From NCBI GenBank assembly GCA_942492925.1, contig OW818641.1:1302001-1366000 (forward strand): a stretch of DNA of 64,000 nucleotides, written 5' to 3'. Under the pieces are notes generated by a model, which did no database searches, had not been told where the DNA came from, and saw only the letters and a program-made list of their open reading frames with translations. The translations under genes and the position numbers were made by a program. Each line of letters opens with the position of its first letter. Position 1 is the first letter of the stretch. This stretch comes from QZKY01 sp942492925 (GTDB lineage: Bacteria; Pseudomonadota; Gammaproteobacteria; Burkholderiales; Burkholderiaceae_D). This document shows positions 17,285-25,064 of this stretch, one piece after another.

Positions 17285-17600
17285 GTGCTCCTTTTAAAGA
17301 TTGATATAACCCTGTCGGGAGTGTTCGGCAGCCTTCAGGGCCTTGCATTTAACGCCAAGTTGGATGCAATCCACTTGTCGCACCGATCGCTTGATTGAAA
17401 TTGCTGCGTCAGTTTTAAGGATTGTGACGAGAGTTCAAAAAAAAATCCTGGCTAGATAGCGATGATTTGATTTTGCTCATAAGAAAGGGATCGCCGGTCA
17501 ACATATATCAAAGTTACGATGCGGAAACCTTGATGGGTGCTTGCGAATGAAGCGTGTGAAGCGAGAAGATGAAATTTGCGCTGACGTTGGCGGAGTCAAC
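17285..17600 (-). promoter_or_regulatory. Upstream region of the Tad operon, no gene seen
   Basis: 316 bp without a credible gene, between the Tad cluster and the GNAT gene stop, both on the minus strand. It must contain the flp promoter unless transcription comes from the epimerase/GNAT operon. On the minus strand it has a nine-T run next to TTGAAC (about 17434-17448), with TAAAAC 15 bases further on, a possible but sub-optimally spaced sigma-70 promoter. A short hairpin (CCC-GACA-GGG, about 17309-17318) lies near the flp ribosome site. No intrinsic terminator for the GNAT gene was recognised. Confidence 0.35.
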
Positions 17601-18461
17601 TCAACCTAATTCAGGTGAGGTAATGCCGTAGGTGAGAGAGAGCGAAAGCTCGGGAGGCGGTTGGGTATACATGCGAACGGTTTCAAAGACGATTTCCATG
17701 TTGTGTCGCTTCGCGAGTGCCATGGCAGCGGGATTGGACTCCGGCATATCGATGAAAAGGTTTTCGCTTTCATGTGTTTGCGCGCGCATGACCATGAAAA
17801 GCGTTTCGGCGATTTCAGGCGTGTCGGCAAACATCGGCCCGATTTTCATACCTTCACGGCACGGGCGCATGACGCTGAAGCCGGTGAGCTTCCCGTTTTC
17901 TTTCATACCGATCACGGTGCTGTAGGGGATGCTGATCCATTTCTGGAAAAAGGCGCGACGTGCTTCCGGAAAAAATTTTTGATCGTACGCGACAATGTCG
18001 TCGAGCGATAAAAAAGGCATGGATACGATTTTTTCGCACAGCGCCATCGGCGGCATGGGGCCGCCGCCTTTGCAACGGTAACCAATATTCCGATGTGCGG
18101 AACGAAATCCGGATTGGGCGTAAAGATTTTGGGTGGCAATAACACTGTCCAGTCCGATTTGACGACCGGCCAGATGTGCCAAGGCTGCTTGCCATATTTG
18201 CTGACCATAATTTTTTCCGCGGTATTCCGGCTTGACGGCGAAGAACCCGAGATAGCCAAAGGTGTCGCCATACCGGATTGCGGAAATCATCGCGACCTTT
18301 TCATCACCCAGCATCCCGATCAGGAAGCCTGTTTCATCTGCCGCGTGAAAGGCGTCGGCATCGAAGATGCCGGGATTCCAGCCTTCATCGTGCGCCCAGT
18401 CGAGTGCGGTGTTGATTTCTTCGCGCGTCATGGAGCGGATGATGAAGGCTGGATTGGTCAT
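17601..18461 (-). CDS. GNAT-family N-acetyltransferase with two domains
   Basis: A 286-aa protein. The N-terminal GNAT domain (about 5-130) has the acetyl-CoA site pattern VKPEYRGKNYGQQIW (R/Q-x-x-G-x-G/A relaxed to RGKNYG) and IGLDSVIATQNLYAQSGF. The C-terminal half (about 150-275) resembles the second domain seen in tandem GNAT proteins (MRPCREGMKIGPMFADTPEIAETLF, FIDMPESNPAAMALAKRHNM). The acceptor substrate cannot be read from sequence. It lies 9 bp downstream of the epimerase gene on the same strand, so the two are probably co-transcribed and could act in one pathway. Confidence 0.82.
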   Translation of the reverse strand: MTNPAFIIRSMTREEINTALDWAHDEGWNPGIFDADAFHAADETGFLIGMLGDEKVAMISAIRYGDTFGYLGFFAVKPEYRGKNYGQQIWQAALAHLAGRQIGLDSVIATQNLYAQSGFRSAHRNIGYRCKGGGPMPPMALCEKIVSMPFLSLDDIVAYDQKFFPEARRAFFQKWISIPYSTVIGMKENGKLTGFSVMRPCREGMKIGPMFADTPEIAETLFMVMRAQTHESENLFIDMPESNPAAMALAKRHNMEIVFETVRMYTQPPPELSLSLTYGITSPELG

Positions 18462-18470
18462 GGGAGAACC

Positions 18471-19400
18471 TTACATTTTGGCCTTGACGCCAGCCACACA
18501 AGTCGCCAGCGCTTTGGACAGGTGCGCGATGGCCGCTTCGCGATTCAGCGCGCTGCGGTAACCGACCATCTTTTCCACTTTGGCGGTGCTGAATTCCCAA
18601 TCGTCGACGAGGAAGACGCTGCCGGTCCATTTTTCTTTCGGAACGGCGACGACTTTGGCCTTGGGGTTTGCGTGACCGGCGATGATTTTGGCCAGATCTT
18701 CCCAGGTCAGATACATCGTGCCGACATTAAACAGTTCACCTTTTGGTTTTTTGTCGAAAATGGCCAGCACGCAGTCGGCAAAGTCGTCGAGTTGGAGGAA
18801 GCTGCCGCCACAACCTGTGGGCACTTCGATCGCACCTTTCTCAATTGCGTCTTTCGCCATCGCGCGCAGATTGCGCCCGCCAATGGTGTCGCCGTAGGCA
18901 TACCAAATCATGACGTTGTTGGCCGCAATGCCGTGCTGTTCCGCATAGATTTTGCTGAGTTCTTCGGTCGCGAGTTTGGCCAATCCGTAAATGGGGTTGC
19001 GCCCCTTCTCAATGAGGTGTGGCTGGGTTTCATCCACGACTTTGGTCAGCGGTTTGCCGTAAGAAACGGCGGTTGTCGCGTTGAGCACGCTTTGCACGCC
19101 GAATTCTACTGCTGCATCCAAGATATAGCGGTAACCTTTCACGTCGATGTCGAGCAAATCGTTCAAGTCTTCAGAGAAGCTCCAGGCTAGATGCAGAATG
19201 GCATCGGTGCCTTTGACGGCCTCGCGAACTTTTTCTTTGTCGGTGATGTTGCAGACGACGGTTTCCACTTTGGGGTGGGTGAATTGCTTGAGCCCTTCTG
19301 CGTCTCTGTCCAGAACGCGCACGCTGTGACCGTGTTGGATGAAGGCGTTGACGACATGCGGGCCCATGTTGCCGCAGCCGCCGGTGACGAGAATTTTCAT
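18471..19400 (-). CDS. NAD-dependent epimerase/dehydratase (extended SDR)
   Basis: A 309-aa extended short-chain dehydrogenase. The N-terminus MKILVTGGCGNMGPHVV carries the GxxGxxG dinucleotide motif, Asp after strand 2 (RVLDRD) marks NAD preference, and the catalytic Tyr/Lys are in IYGLAKLATEEL. The start at 19400 has GAGGA eight bases upstream. Homologues act on nucleotide sugars, but no sugar-specific motif is visible, and it is not next to the glycan genes. It heads a two-gene unit with the GNAT gene. Confidence 0.85.
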   Translation of the reverse strand: MKILVTGGCGNMGPHVVNAFIQHGHSVRVLDRDAEGLKQFTHPKVETVVCNITDKEKVREAVKGTDAILHLAWSFSEDLNDLLDIDVKGYRYILDAAVEFGVQSVLNATTAVSYGKPLTKVVDETQPHLIEKGRNPIYGLAKLATEELSKIYAEQHGIAANNVMIWYAYGDTIGGRNLRAMAKDAIEKGAIEVPTGCGGSFLQLDDFADCVLAIFDKKPKGELFNVGTMYLTWEDLAKIIAGHANPKAKVVAVPKEKWTGSVFLVDDWEFSTAKVEKMVGYRSALNREAAIAHLSKALATCVAGVKAKM

Positions 19401-19440
19401 TGTGGTGTCCTCGATTGTGTTGGGTGAATGATTAAGCATG

Positions 19441-19740
19441 TCATGCTTGAGCAGGGGGATATGGCGCCCCATACGGCTGAATGGTGCTGAGTACTTTGGC
19501 GATCACTTTACGTTCACGTCCGGCGTCGTACTGGTTTTGCAGCTCCATCCAGTAAAATTCGGAAACATTGAAAAAGGCGCCCAGTCGCAGGGCGGTATCC
19601 GCCGTGATGGCGCGCTCGCCCTTGATGATTTCATTGATACGTCGTGGCGGCACGCCGATCGCCTTGGCCACTGCATACTGGCTCAGGTTGAGTGTTTGCA
19701 AAAAATCGCTCTGGAGAACTTTGCCGGGGTGCTGGGGCAT
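19441..19740 (-). CDS. HigA-family HTH antitoxin-like regulator, no HigB neighbour
   Basis: A 99-aa protein of the HigA/VapI addiction-module type. The helix-turn-helix spans about residues 20-60 (LSQYAVAKAIGVPPRRINEIIKGERAITADTALRLG), followed by the family's FFNVSEFYWMELQNQYD. HigA proteins repress their own promoter and neutralise the HigB RNase, encoded just upstream of higA. Here the upstream 197 bp to rhlE contain no HigB-like frame, and downstream is the epimerase gene. It is therefore an orphan antitoxin or a repurposed regulator. The start at 19740 has GGAG nine bases upstream. Confidence 0.85.
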   Translation of the reverse strand: MPQHPGKVLQSDFLQTLNLSQYAVAKAIGVPPRRINEIIKGERAITADTALRLGAFFNVSEFYWMELQNQYDAGRERKVIAKVLSTIQPYGAPYPPAQA

Positions 19741-19757
19741 GGTGTGTGCTCCTTTTA

Positions 19758-19786
19758 ACCTGTTCAGGTGATAACGCGAAACGTTA
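19758..19786. promoter_or_regulatory. Two adjacent palindromes, candidate HigA operator
   Basis: ACCTGTTCAGGT (19758-19769) is a perfect palindrome with a 2-base centre. TAACG-CGAAA-CGTTA (19772-19786) is a second with a 5-base centre. Both lie 18-46 bp upstream of the HigA-like start, in the divergent region with rhlE. HTH antitoxins of this family bind paired palindromes at their own promoter, so this is the natural operator candidate. Binding is inference. Confidence 0.45.
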
Positions 19787-19937
19787 ATAATACAACAAAA
19801 CGCTTGGCATTTTGGCGGGATTTTGGCAAGAACCGCTTTTTTGGGCAGGGCATGGCTTGTTGGCGGCATTATTTCTATGGGGCGCGCGCTAAGTGGCGTA
19901 CAATCCCGCTTTGTCGAATGATTTTTGGATGGTTATC

Positions 19938-21341
19938 ATGTCAAGCGCACCTTTGACATCGCCAGTAGCACAATCACTGCGCTTTGAGGATTTTGGTCTG
20001 TCGGACGAGATTTTGCGCGCACTGGCGGATCAGGGATACGTGCATCCCACGCCGATTCAGGTACAAGCGATTCCTGTCGTCTTGCAAGGCAAGGATATGA
20101 TGGGCGCCGCGCAAACCGGCACGGGCAAGACGGCCGGGTTTTCCTTGCCCATTATTCAGAAACTGCAAGCTCAGGCCAATACCAGCACGTCGCCTGCGCG
20201 TCATCCAGTGCGGGCGCTGATTTTGACCCCGACGCGTGAGTTGGCCGACCAGGTTGCTGAAAGCGTTAAAAATTATGCCGCTCACACGGGCTTGCGCTCG
20301 ACTGTGGTATTTGGTGGCGTGGACATGGCTCCGCAGACCACGGCTTTGCGAGCTGGCGTGGAAATTCTGATCGCGACCCCGGGGCGTTTGCTGGATCACG
20401 TGCAGCAAAAAACCGTGAGCCTGTCTCAAGCCGAGATTCTGATTCTGGACGAAGCCGACCGGATGCTGGATATGGGCTTTTTGCCGGATTTGCAGCGCAT
20501 CATCAGCCTGTTGCCCAAGCAACGTCAGAATCTGATGTTTTCGGCGACGTTCTCTCCGGAAATCAAGAAGTTGGCAGGCAGTATTCTGAAAGACCCCGTG
20601 ACGATTGAAGTCGCTCGCAGCAATGCAACGGCAGACAATGTGACGCAGGTGGTGTACAAGGTCGAGGAATCCGACAAGCGCGATGCGGTGGCGCATATCA
20701 TTCGCGAGCGGGAACTCAAACAGGTATTGGTCTTTTCCAACACAAAAATTGGCGCTTCCCGGCTGGCGCGTCAGTTGGAGCAGGAAGGGGTGAAGGCGAC
20801 GGCTATTCACGGCGACCGCTCTCAGGGAGAGCGCATGGCGGCGCTGGATGCCTTCAAAAATGGCACGGTCGATGTACTGGTCGCTACCGACGTGGCGGCG
20901 CGCGGACTCGATATTGCCGAAATGCCTTGTGTCATTAATTACGACTTGCCCTTCAGTGCCGAAGATTATGTCCACCGCATTGGCCGCACGGGACGGGCAG
21001 GGGCGTCGGGCGATGCGATTTCCTTGTATTCCGATAAGGACGAGCGCTTGTTGCTGGAGATTGAAAAGCTCATTAAGAACAAAATCGAGCAGTTGTCCCT
21101 GTCCGGTTTTGCGTCGGGACGCAGTTCGCGCAGCCCAAGCGCCGAAGGTGCGCGGCGTCCGCGGACTGATCGTGTTGCTCGCCCGGCGCGTTCCTCAGCA
21201 TCGCCCAAGTCTGTCGATCCCTTCTTTGACAAGCCTTACGAGCCCGAGCCGGAGGCGGCGGTTTCCGAAAACTCCCCTTCATTGTCCAAGCCGTCTACGG
21301 CCAAGGTGGCGTTTTTGCTCGGCGGCGGGCCGAAGGAGTAG
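19938..21341 (+). CDS. rhlE: DEAD-box ATP-dependent RNA helicase RhlE
   Basis: A 467-aa DEAD-box helicase. Q motif (FEDFGLSDEILRALADQGYVHPTPIQ), motif I AQTGTGKT, motif II DEAD in LILDEADRMLDMGF, motif III SAT, motif IV VFSNTK and motif VI HRIGRTGRAG are all present. The C-terminal 90 residues are basic and Ser/Pro-rich (RSSRSPSAEGARRPR), typical of RhlE. It unwinds RNA in ribosome maturation and RNA decay. The start at 19938 (MSSAPLTS) is preceded by GGATGG; earlier in-frame ATGs are possible but add unconserved residues. Confidence 0.92.
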   Translation: MSSAPLTSPVAQSLRFEDFGLSDEILRALADQGYVHPTPIQVQAIPVVLQGKDMMGAAQTGTGKTAGFSLPIIQKLQAQANTSTSPARHPVRALILTPTRELADQVAESVKNYAAHTGLRSTVVFGGVDMAPQTTALRAGVEILIATPGRLLDHVQQKTVSLSQAEILILDEADRMLDMGFLPDLQRIISLLPKQRQNLMFSATFSPEIKKLAGSILKDPVTIEVARSNATADNVTQVVYKVEESDKRDAVAHIIRERELKQVLVFSNTKIGASRLARQLEQEGVKATAIHGDRSQGERMAALDAFKNGTVDVLVATDVAARGLDIAEMPCVINYDLPFSAEDYVHRIGRTGRAGASGDAISLYSDKDERLLLEIEKLIKNKIEQLSLSGFASGRSSRSPSAEGARRPRTDRVARPARSSASPKSVDPFFDKPYEPEPEAAVSENSPSLSKPSTAKVAFLLGGGPKE

Positions 21342-21446
21342 GGATTTTCGTGCGCTTGGGATATTGCCACTCAGAGCGCGTCTGGAATGGTGAAAAGCTT
21401 CTCCAATTCCTAGGGAGAGACGGGTCAGGCACGGTAAAATAGCACG

Positions 21447-24400
21447 ATGATTTCGCCGCAATTCGTTCACCTTCGCCTGCATTCCGAATTTTCAATTGTC
21501 GATGGCTTGGTCCGTATCGACGATGTGGTCAAGGCCGCCGCCAAGGACAAGCAGCCCGCGCTAGGGCTGACCGACCTTTCCAACCTCTTCGGTCTTATCA
21601 AGTTTTATCAGGCTTCCCGACGTGCGGGCGTCAAACCCATTGCCGGTTGCGATATCTGGATTACCAATGACGAGCAACGCGATAAGCCGTCGCGCCTATT
21701 GCTTCTGGTGAAAAACCACGATGGCTATTTACAACTGTGCGAACTGTTGTCGCGTGCGTGGCTGGAAAACCAGCATCGAGGTCGGGCGGAAGTACGTGCC
21801 GAGTGGCTGCAAGCGCTGGTTCAGGAAGGCAAACAGGGATTGATTGCGCTGTCGGGTGCGCAAATGGGCGATGTGGGGGGTGCCATTGATAATGGCAATC
21901 TGGCCGCTGCCGAGCGCCATGCGCAACGCTGGGCCGAGATTTTCCCCGGACATTTTTATCTCGAAATTCAGCGTGCTGGTCAGCCCGGTATGGAAAATCA
22001 TGTGCGCCAAACCGTGGCGCTGGCGGCGAAGTTGAAATTGCCGGTGGTGGCGACGCATCCGGTACAGTTTCTGTCGCAAGAAGAGTTTGTTGCGCACGAA
22101 GCGCGCACCTGCATTTCCGAAGGGGAGATTCTCGCCAATCCCCGACGCAATAAAGCCTTCAACGAACAGCAGTGTTTCCGCACGCAAGCGGAGATGGCAC
22201 GCGCGTTTGCCGATATTCCGGCAGCCTTGCAGAATTCGGTCGAGATTGCGAAGCGCTGCAATCTGGTGCTGGAACTCTTCAAGCCGAAATTGCCCGACTT
22301 TCCTACGCCGCCCGGCATGACCATCGATCAGTTTCTGGTGATGGAGGCCCAGCGCGGATTGGAACAGCGCCTGCAGCAATTGTATCCGGACGAAACCAAG
22401 CGCGAAGCGCAGCGTGCCCGCTATGAGGAACGATTACTGTTCGAGACGGACACCATCATCAAGATGGGATTTTCCGGTTATTTTTTGATCGTGGCGGATT
22501 TTATCGGCTGGGCGAAAAAGAATGGCGTGCCGGTTGGACCAGGGCGTGGCTCGGGTGCGGGATCGCTGGTCGCGTATTCGCTGGCGATTACCGATCTGGA
22601 TCCGTTGGCCTACAACCTGCTGTTCGAGCGTTTCCTGAATCCGGAGCGTGTGTCGATGCCGGACTTCGATATCGACTTTTGTCAGGATGGTCGTGATCGT
22701 GTGATCGATTATGTGAAAAATCGTTACGGTTCGGAAGCGGTCTCGCAAATTGCCACCTTCGGCACGATGGCCGCGCGTGCGGCAGTGCGCGATGTGGGGC
22801 GTGTGCTCGATTTCGGTTACAACTTTTGCGACGGGATTTCCAAACTCATTCCAAACAAGCCGGGCAAGCAAGTCACGATTTCGGAAGCGAAAAAGGAAGA
22901 ACCGCTGCTGGCCGAACGCGAAGAAAAAGAAGAGGAAGTCAAGCAATTGCTGGCACTGGCCGAGCAGGTGGAAGGCATCACGCGCAACGTCGGCATGCAT
23001 GCGGGCGGTGTGCTGATCGCACCGGGCAAGCTAACGAACTTCTGTCCGCTCTACAAACAGAGCGGCAACGATGCAGGCGTGGTGTCGCAATTCGACAAGG
23101 GCGATGTCGAAGCGGTGGGTTTGGTGAAGTTCGACTTTCTAGGGCTGACGACACTGACCATTCTCGATTGGGCGGTGCGTTACATTCGCGAAGGTGATCC
23201 GGCGATGGCCGATTTCGATTTGCACGCTTTGCCCCTCAATGATCGACCGACTTACGAACTGCTGACGAAAGCGAAAACGGTCGCCGTGTTCCAGCTTGAA
23301 AGTCGCGGCATGCAAGGCATGTTGAAAGATGCGAAGCCGGATCGTTTTGAAGACATTATCGCGCTGGTGGCGCTCTATCGCCCGGGGCCGATGGATCTGA
23401 TCCCGGATTTCTGTCGCCGCAAACACGGCGAACGTTTTGATTACCCCGATCCCCGCACCGAAGACATTTTGTCCGAAACCTACGGCATCATGGTCTATCA
23501 GGAGCAGGTGATGCAGATGGCGCAGGTCGTCGGTGGCTATTCACTGGGCGGTGCAGATTTGCTTCGCCGTGCAATGGGCAAGAAGGACGCCGATGAAATG
23601 GCGCAGCATCGCCAGATTTTCCGCGAGGGCGCGGGCAAGAGCGGTTTGCCGACTGAAAAAGCCGATGAAATTTTCGATTTGATGGAAAAATTCGCCGGTT
23701 ACGGTTTCAACAAGTCCCATGCAGCGGCTTATGCTTTGCTGGCGTATCAGACGGCTTATTTGAAGGCGCATCATCCTGCTGCCTTCATGGCAGCCAACTT
23801 CTCATTGGCGATGGATGATACCGACAAGATCAAGATACTGGTGGAAGATGCAGTCGTGGAATGCGGATTGACGATTCTGCCGCCGGACATCAATCAATCC
23901 CGGTATCGTTTCGTGCCAGTAGGCGAAGCACCTAGCATGAGCGGCAAACCGGTAACGCAGATTCGCTACGGCCTGGGTGCGGTGCGCGGGGCGGGCGAGG
24001 CGGCCATCGAAGCGATTGTCGAGGCGCGCAAAGAAGAACCCTTTACCGATCTTTTCGATTTCTGTCGCCGTATCGACAAGCGCGTGGCGAATCGTCGAAC
24101 GATTGAATCGCTGATTCGCGCGGGCGCGTTCGATGCCATCTTGCCTGATCGCGCGACACTGTTGGCTTCGGTGGGGCTGGCGATGGAAGCAGCCGAACAG
24201 GCGCAGGCCTCGGCGAATCAAGTTAGTCTGTTTGGCGGTGATGACAGCGATTTGATCGCGCCGCCGGAGTATGTGAAAACACCGCCGTGGACGGAAAAAC
24301 AAAAGCTGGCCGAAGAAAAAGTGGCGCTGGGTTTGTACCTTTCCGGGCACATGTTCAATGCATATGCCAAGGAGGCGCGTCACTTCGCGCGTCAACGCTT

Positions 24401-24917
24401 AGCCGATTTGGTGCCAGCCCGCGAACCGAAATGGATCGCGGGCATCATTACCAATTTGCGTCCGCAAATGACGCAGCGTGGCAGAATGATGATCGTGACG
24501 CTCGATGATGGCAGCGCGACGCTGGAGGTGACGGTTTTCAGTGAGTTGTATGAAGCGAATCGGCAACTGTTTAAGGAAGATGAATTTTTGGCGGTGCAGG
24601 GGCGTATTTCCGAAGATCGTTTCACCGGTGGACTGCGCATCACGGCAGATAGTGTGCTGGATATCGCGGGTGCACGGGTGCAATTTGGCAAGCAGTTGCG
24701 GTTTTCGGTAGCGGAACCCATCGACATGGCGGCGCTTCAGGATGTTTTGTCGACGTGTCTTTCTCAAGACGGGCTGCCTTTACTGATGCGTTACAAGGTA
24801 AACGGGGTGGAGTTTGAAATGCGCCTAGGGGAAAAGTGGCGTGTCCGTCCCGATGACGATTTGACTTGGCGGCTGACTGCCGATTTGAAGGTGGGTGAAG
24901 TGACGGTGGAGTATTGA
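21447..24917 (+). CDS. dnaE: DNA polymerase III alpha subunit
   Basis: A 1156-aa replicative polymerase. The N-terminal PHP domain begins FVHLRLHSEFSIVDG, the polymerase active site PDFDIDFCQDGRD lies at about residues 404-416, and the finger and HhH region follow. The OB fold is at about 990-1065 (KWIAGIITNLRPQMTQRGRMM). Length matches the proteobacterial DnaE1 type rather than DnaE2. No strong Shine-Dalgarno precedes the ATG. It stands 105 bp after rhlE, and the next gene, msbA, lies 147 bp downstream. Confidence 0.97.
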   Translation: MISPQFVHLRLHSEFSIVDGLVRIDDVVKAAAKDKQPALGLTDLSNLFGLIKFYQASRRAGVKPIAGCDIWITNDEQRDKPSRLLLLVKNHDGYLQLCELLSRAWLENQHRGRAEVRAEWLQALVQEGKQGLIALSGAQMGDVGGAIDNGNLAAAERHAQRWAEIFPGHFYLEIQRAGQPGMENHVRQTVALAAKLKLPVVATHPVQFLSQEEFVAHEARTCISEGEILANPRRNKAFNEQQCFRTQAEMARAFADIPAALQNSVEIAKRCNLVLELFKPKLPDFPTPPGMTIDQFLVMEAQRGLEQRLQQLYPDETKREAQRARYEERLLFETDTIIKMGFSGYFLIVADFIGWAKKNGVPVGPGRGSGAGSLVAYSLAITDLDPLAYNLLFERFLNPERVSMPDFDIDFCQDGRDRVIDYVKNRYGSEAVSQIATFGTMAARAAVRDVGRVLDFGYNFCDGISKLIPNKPGKQVTISEAKKEEPLLAEREEKEEEVKQLLALAEQVEGITRNVGMHAGGVLIAPGKLTNFCPLYKQSGNDAGVVSQFDKGDVEAVGLVKFDFLGLTTLTILDWAVRYIREGDPAMADFDLHALPLNDRPTYELLTKAKTVAVFQLESRGMQGMLKDAKPDRFEDIIALVALYRPGPMDLIPDFCRRKHGERFDYPDPRTEDILSETYGIMVYQEQVMQMAQVVGGYSLGGADLLRRAMGKKDADEMAQHRQIFREGAGKSGLPTEKADEIFDLMEKFAGYGFNKSHAAAYALLAYQTAYLKAHHPAAFMAANFSLAMDDTDKIKILVEDAVVECGLTILPPDINQSRYRFVPVGEAPSMSGKPVTQIRYGLGAVRGAGEAAIEAIVEARKEEPFTDLFDFCRRIDKRVANRRTIESLIRAGAFDAILPDRATLLASVGLAMEAAEQAQASANQVSLFGGDDSDLIAPPEYVKTPPWTEKQKLAEEKVALGLYLSGHMFNAYAKEARHFARQRLADLVPAREPKWIAGIITNLRPQMTQRGRMMIVTLDDGSATLEVTVFSELYEANRQLFKEDEFLAVQGRISEDRFTGGLRITADSVLDIAGARVQFGKQLRFSVAEPIDMAALQDVLSTCLSQDGLPLLMRYKVNGVEFEMRLGEKWRVRPDDDLTWRLTADLKVGEVTVEY

Positions 24918-24940
24918 GCGCTTGTGTGTGCATTTCCAGG

Positions 24941-24963
24941 CGATTTTCTTCTATGAAAAATCG
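24941..24963 (+). other. Hairpin between dnaE and msbA
   Basis: CGATTTT (24941-24947) pairs with AAAATCG (24957-24963) around a 9-base loop, 23 bp after the dnaE stop. It lacks a following T-run, so it is at best a weak terminator or mRNA end structure. Confidence 0.35.
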
Positions 24964-25023
24964 ATTCCCCCCGGAAATTATTAAAAAAGAATAAACTTAC
25001 GTGTTTTGTTTTCAATAGCGATT

Positions 25024-25037
25024 CTGGCCTTGGCCAG
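25024..25037. promoter_or_regulatory. Perfect palindrome upstream of msbA
   Basis: CTGGCCTTGGCCAG is a 14-bp palindrome with 6-bp arms and a TT centre, 27 bp upstream of the msbA ATG. It could be an operator or a leader hairpin close to the ribosome site. No known regulator consensus is recognised. Confidence 0.35.
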
Positions 25038-25064
25038 GCGCATAGCAGCGGATATTTTAGGTAT

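Noticed and set aside
17341..17365. Sigma-54-like TTGGC...TGCA on the minus strand upstream of flp
   Set aside because: The distance between GG and GC is 8 bases, not the required 10.
19741..19937. Possible higB toxin upstream of the HigA-like gene
   Set aside because: No frame of the required roughly 90 codons on the minus strand; the gap has only palindromes and the rhlE upstream region.
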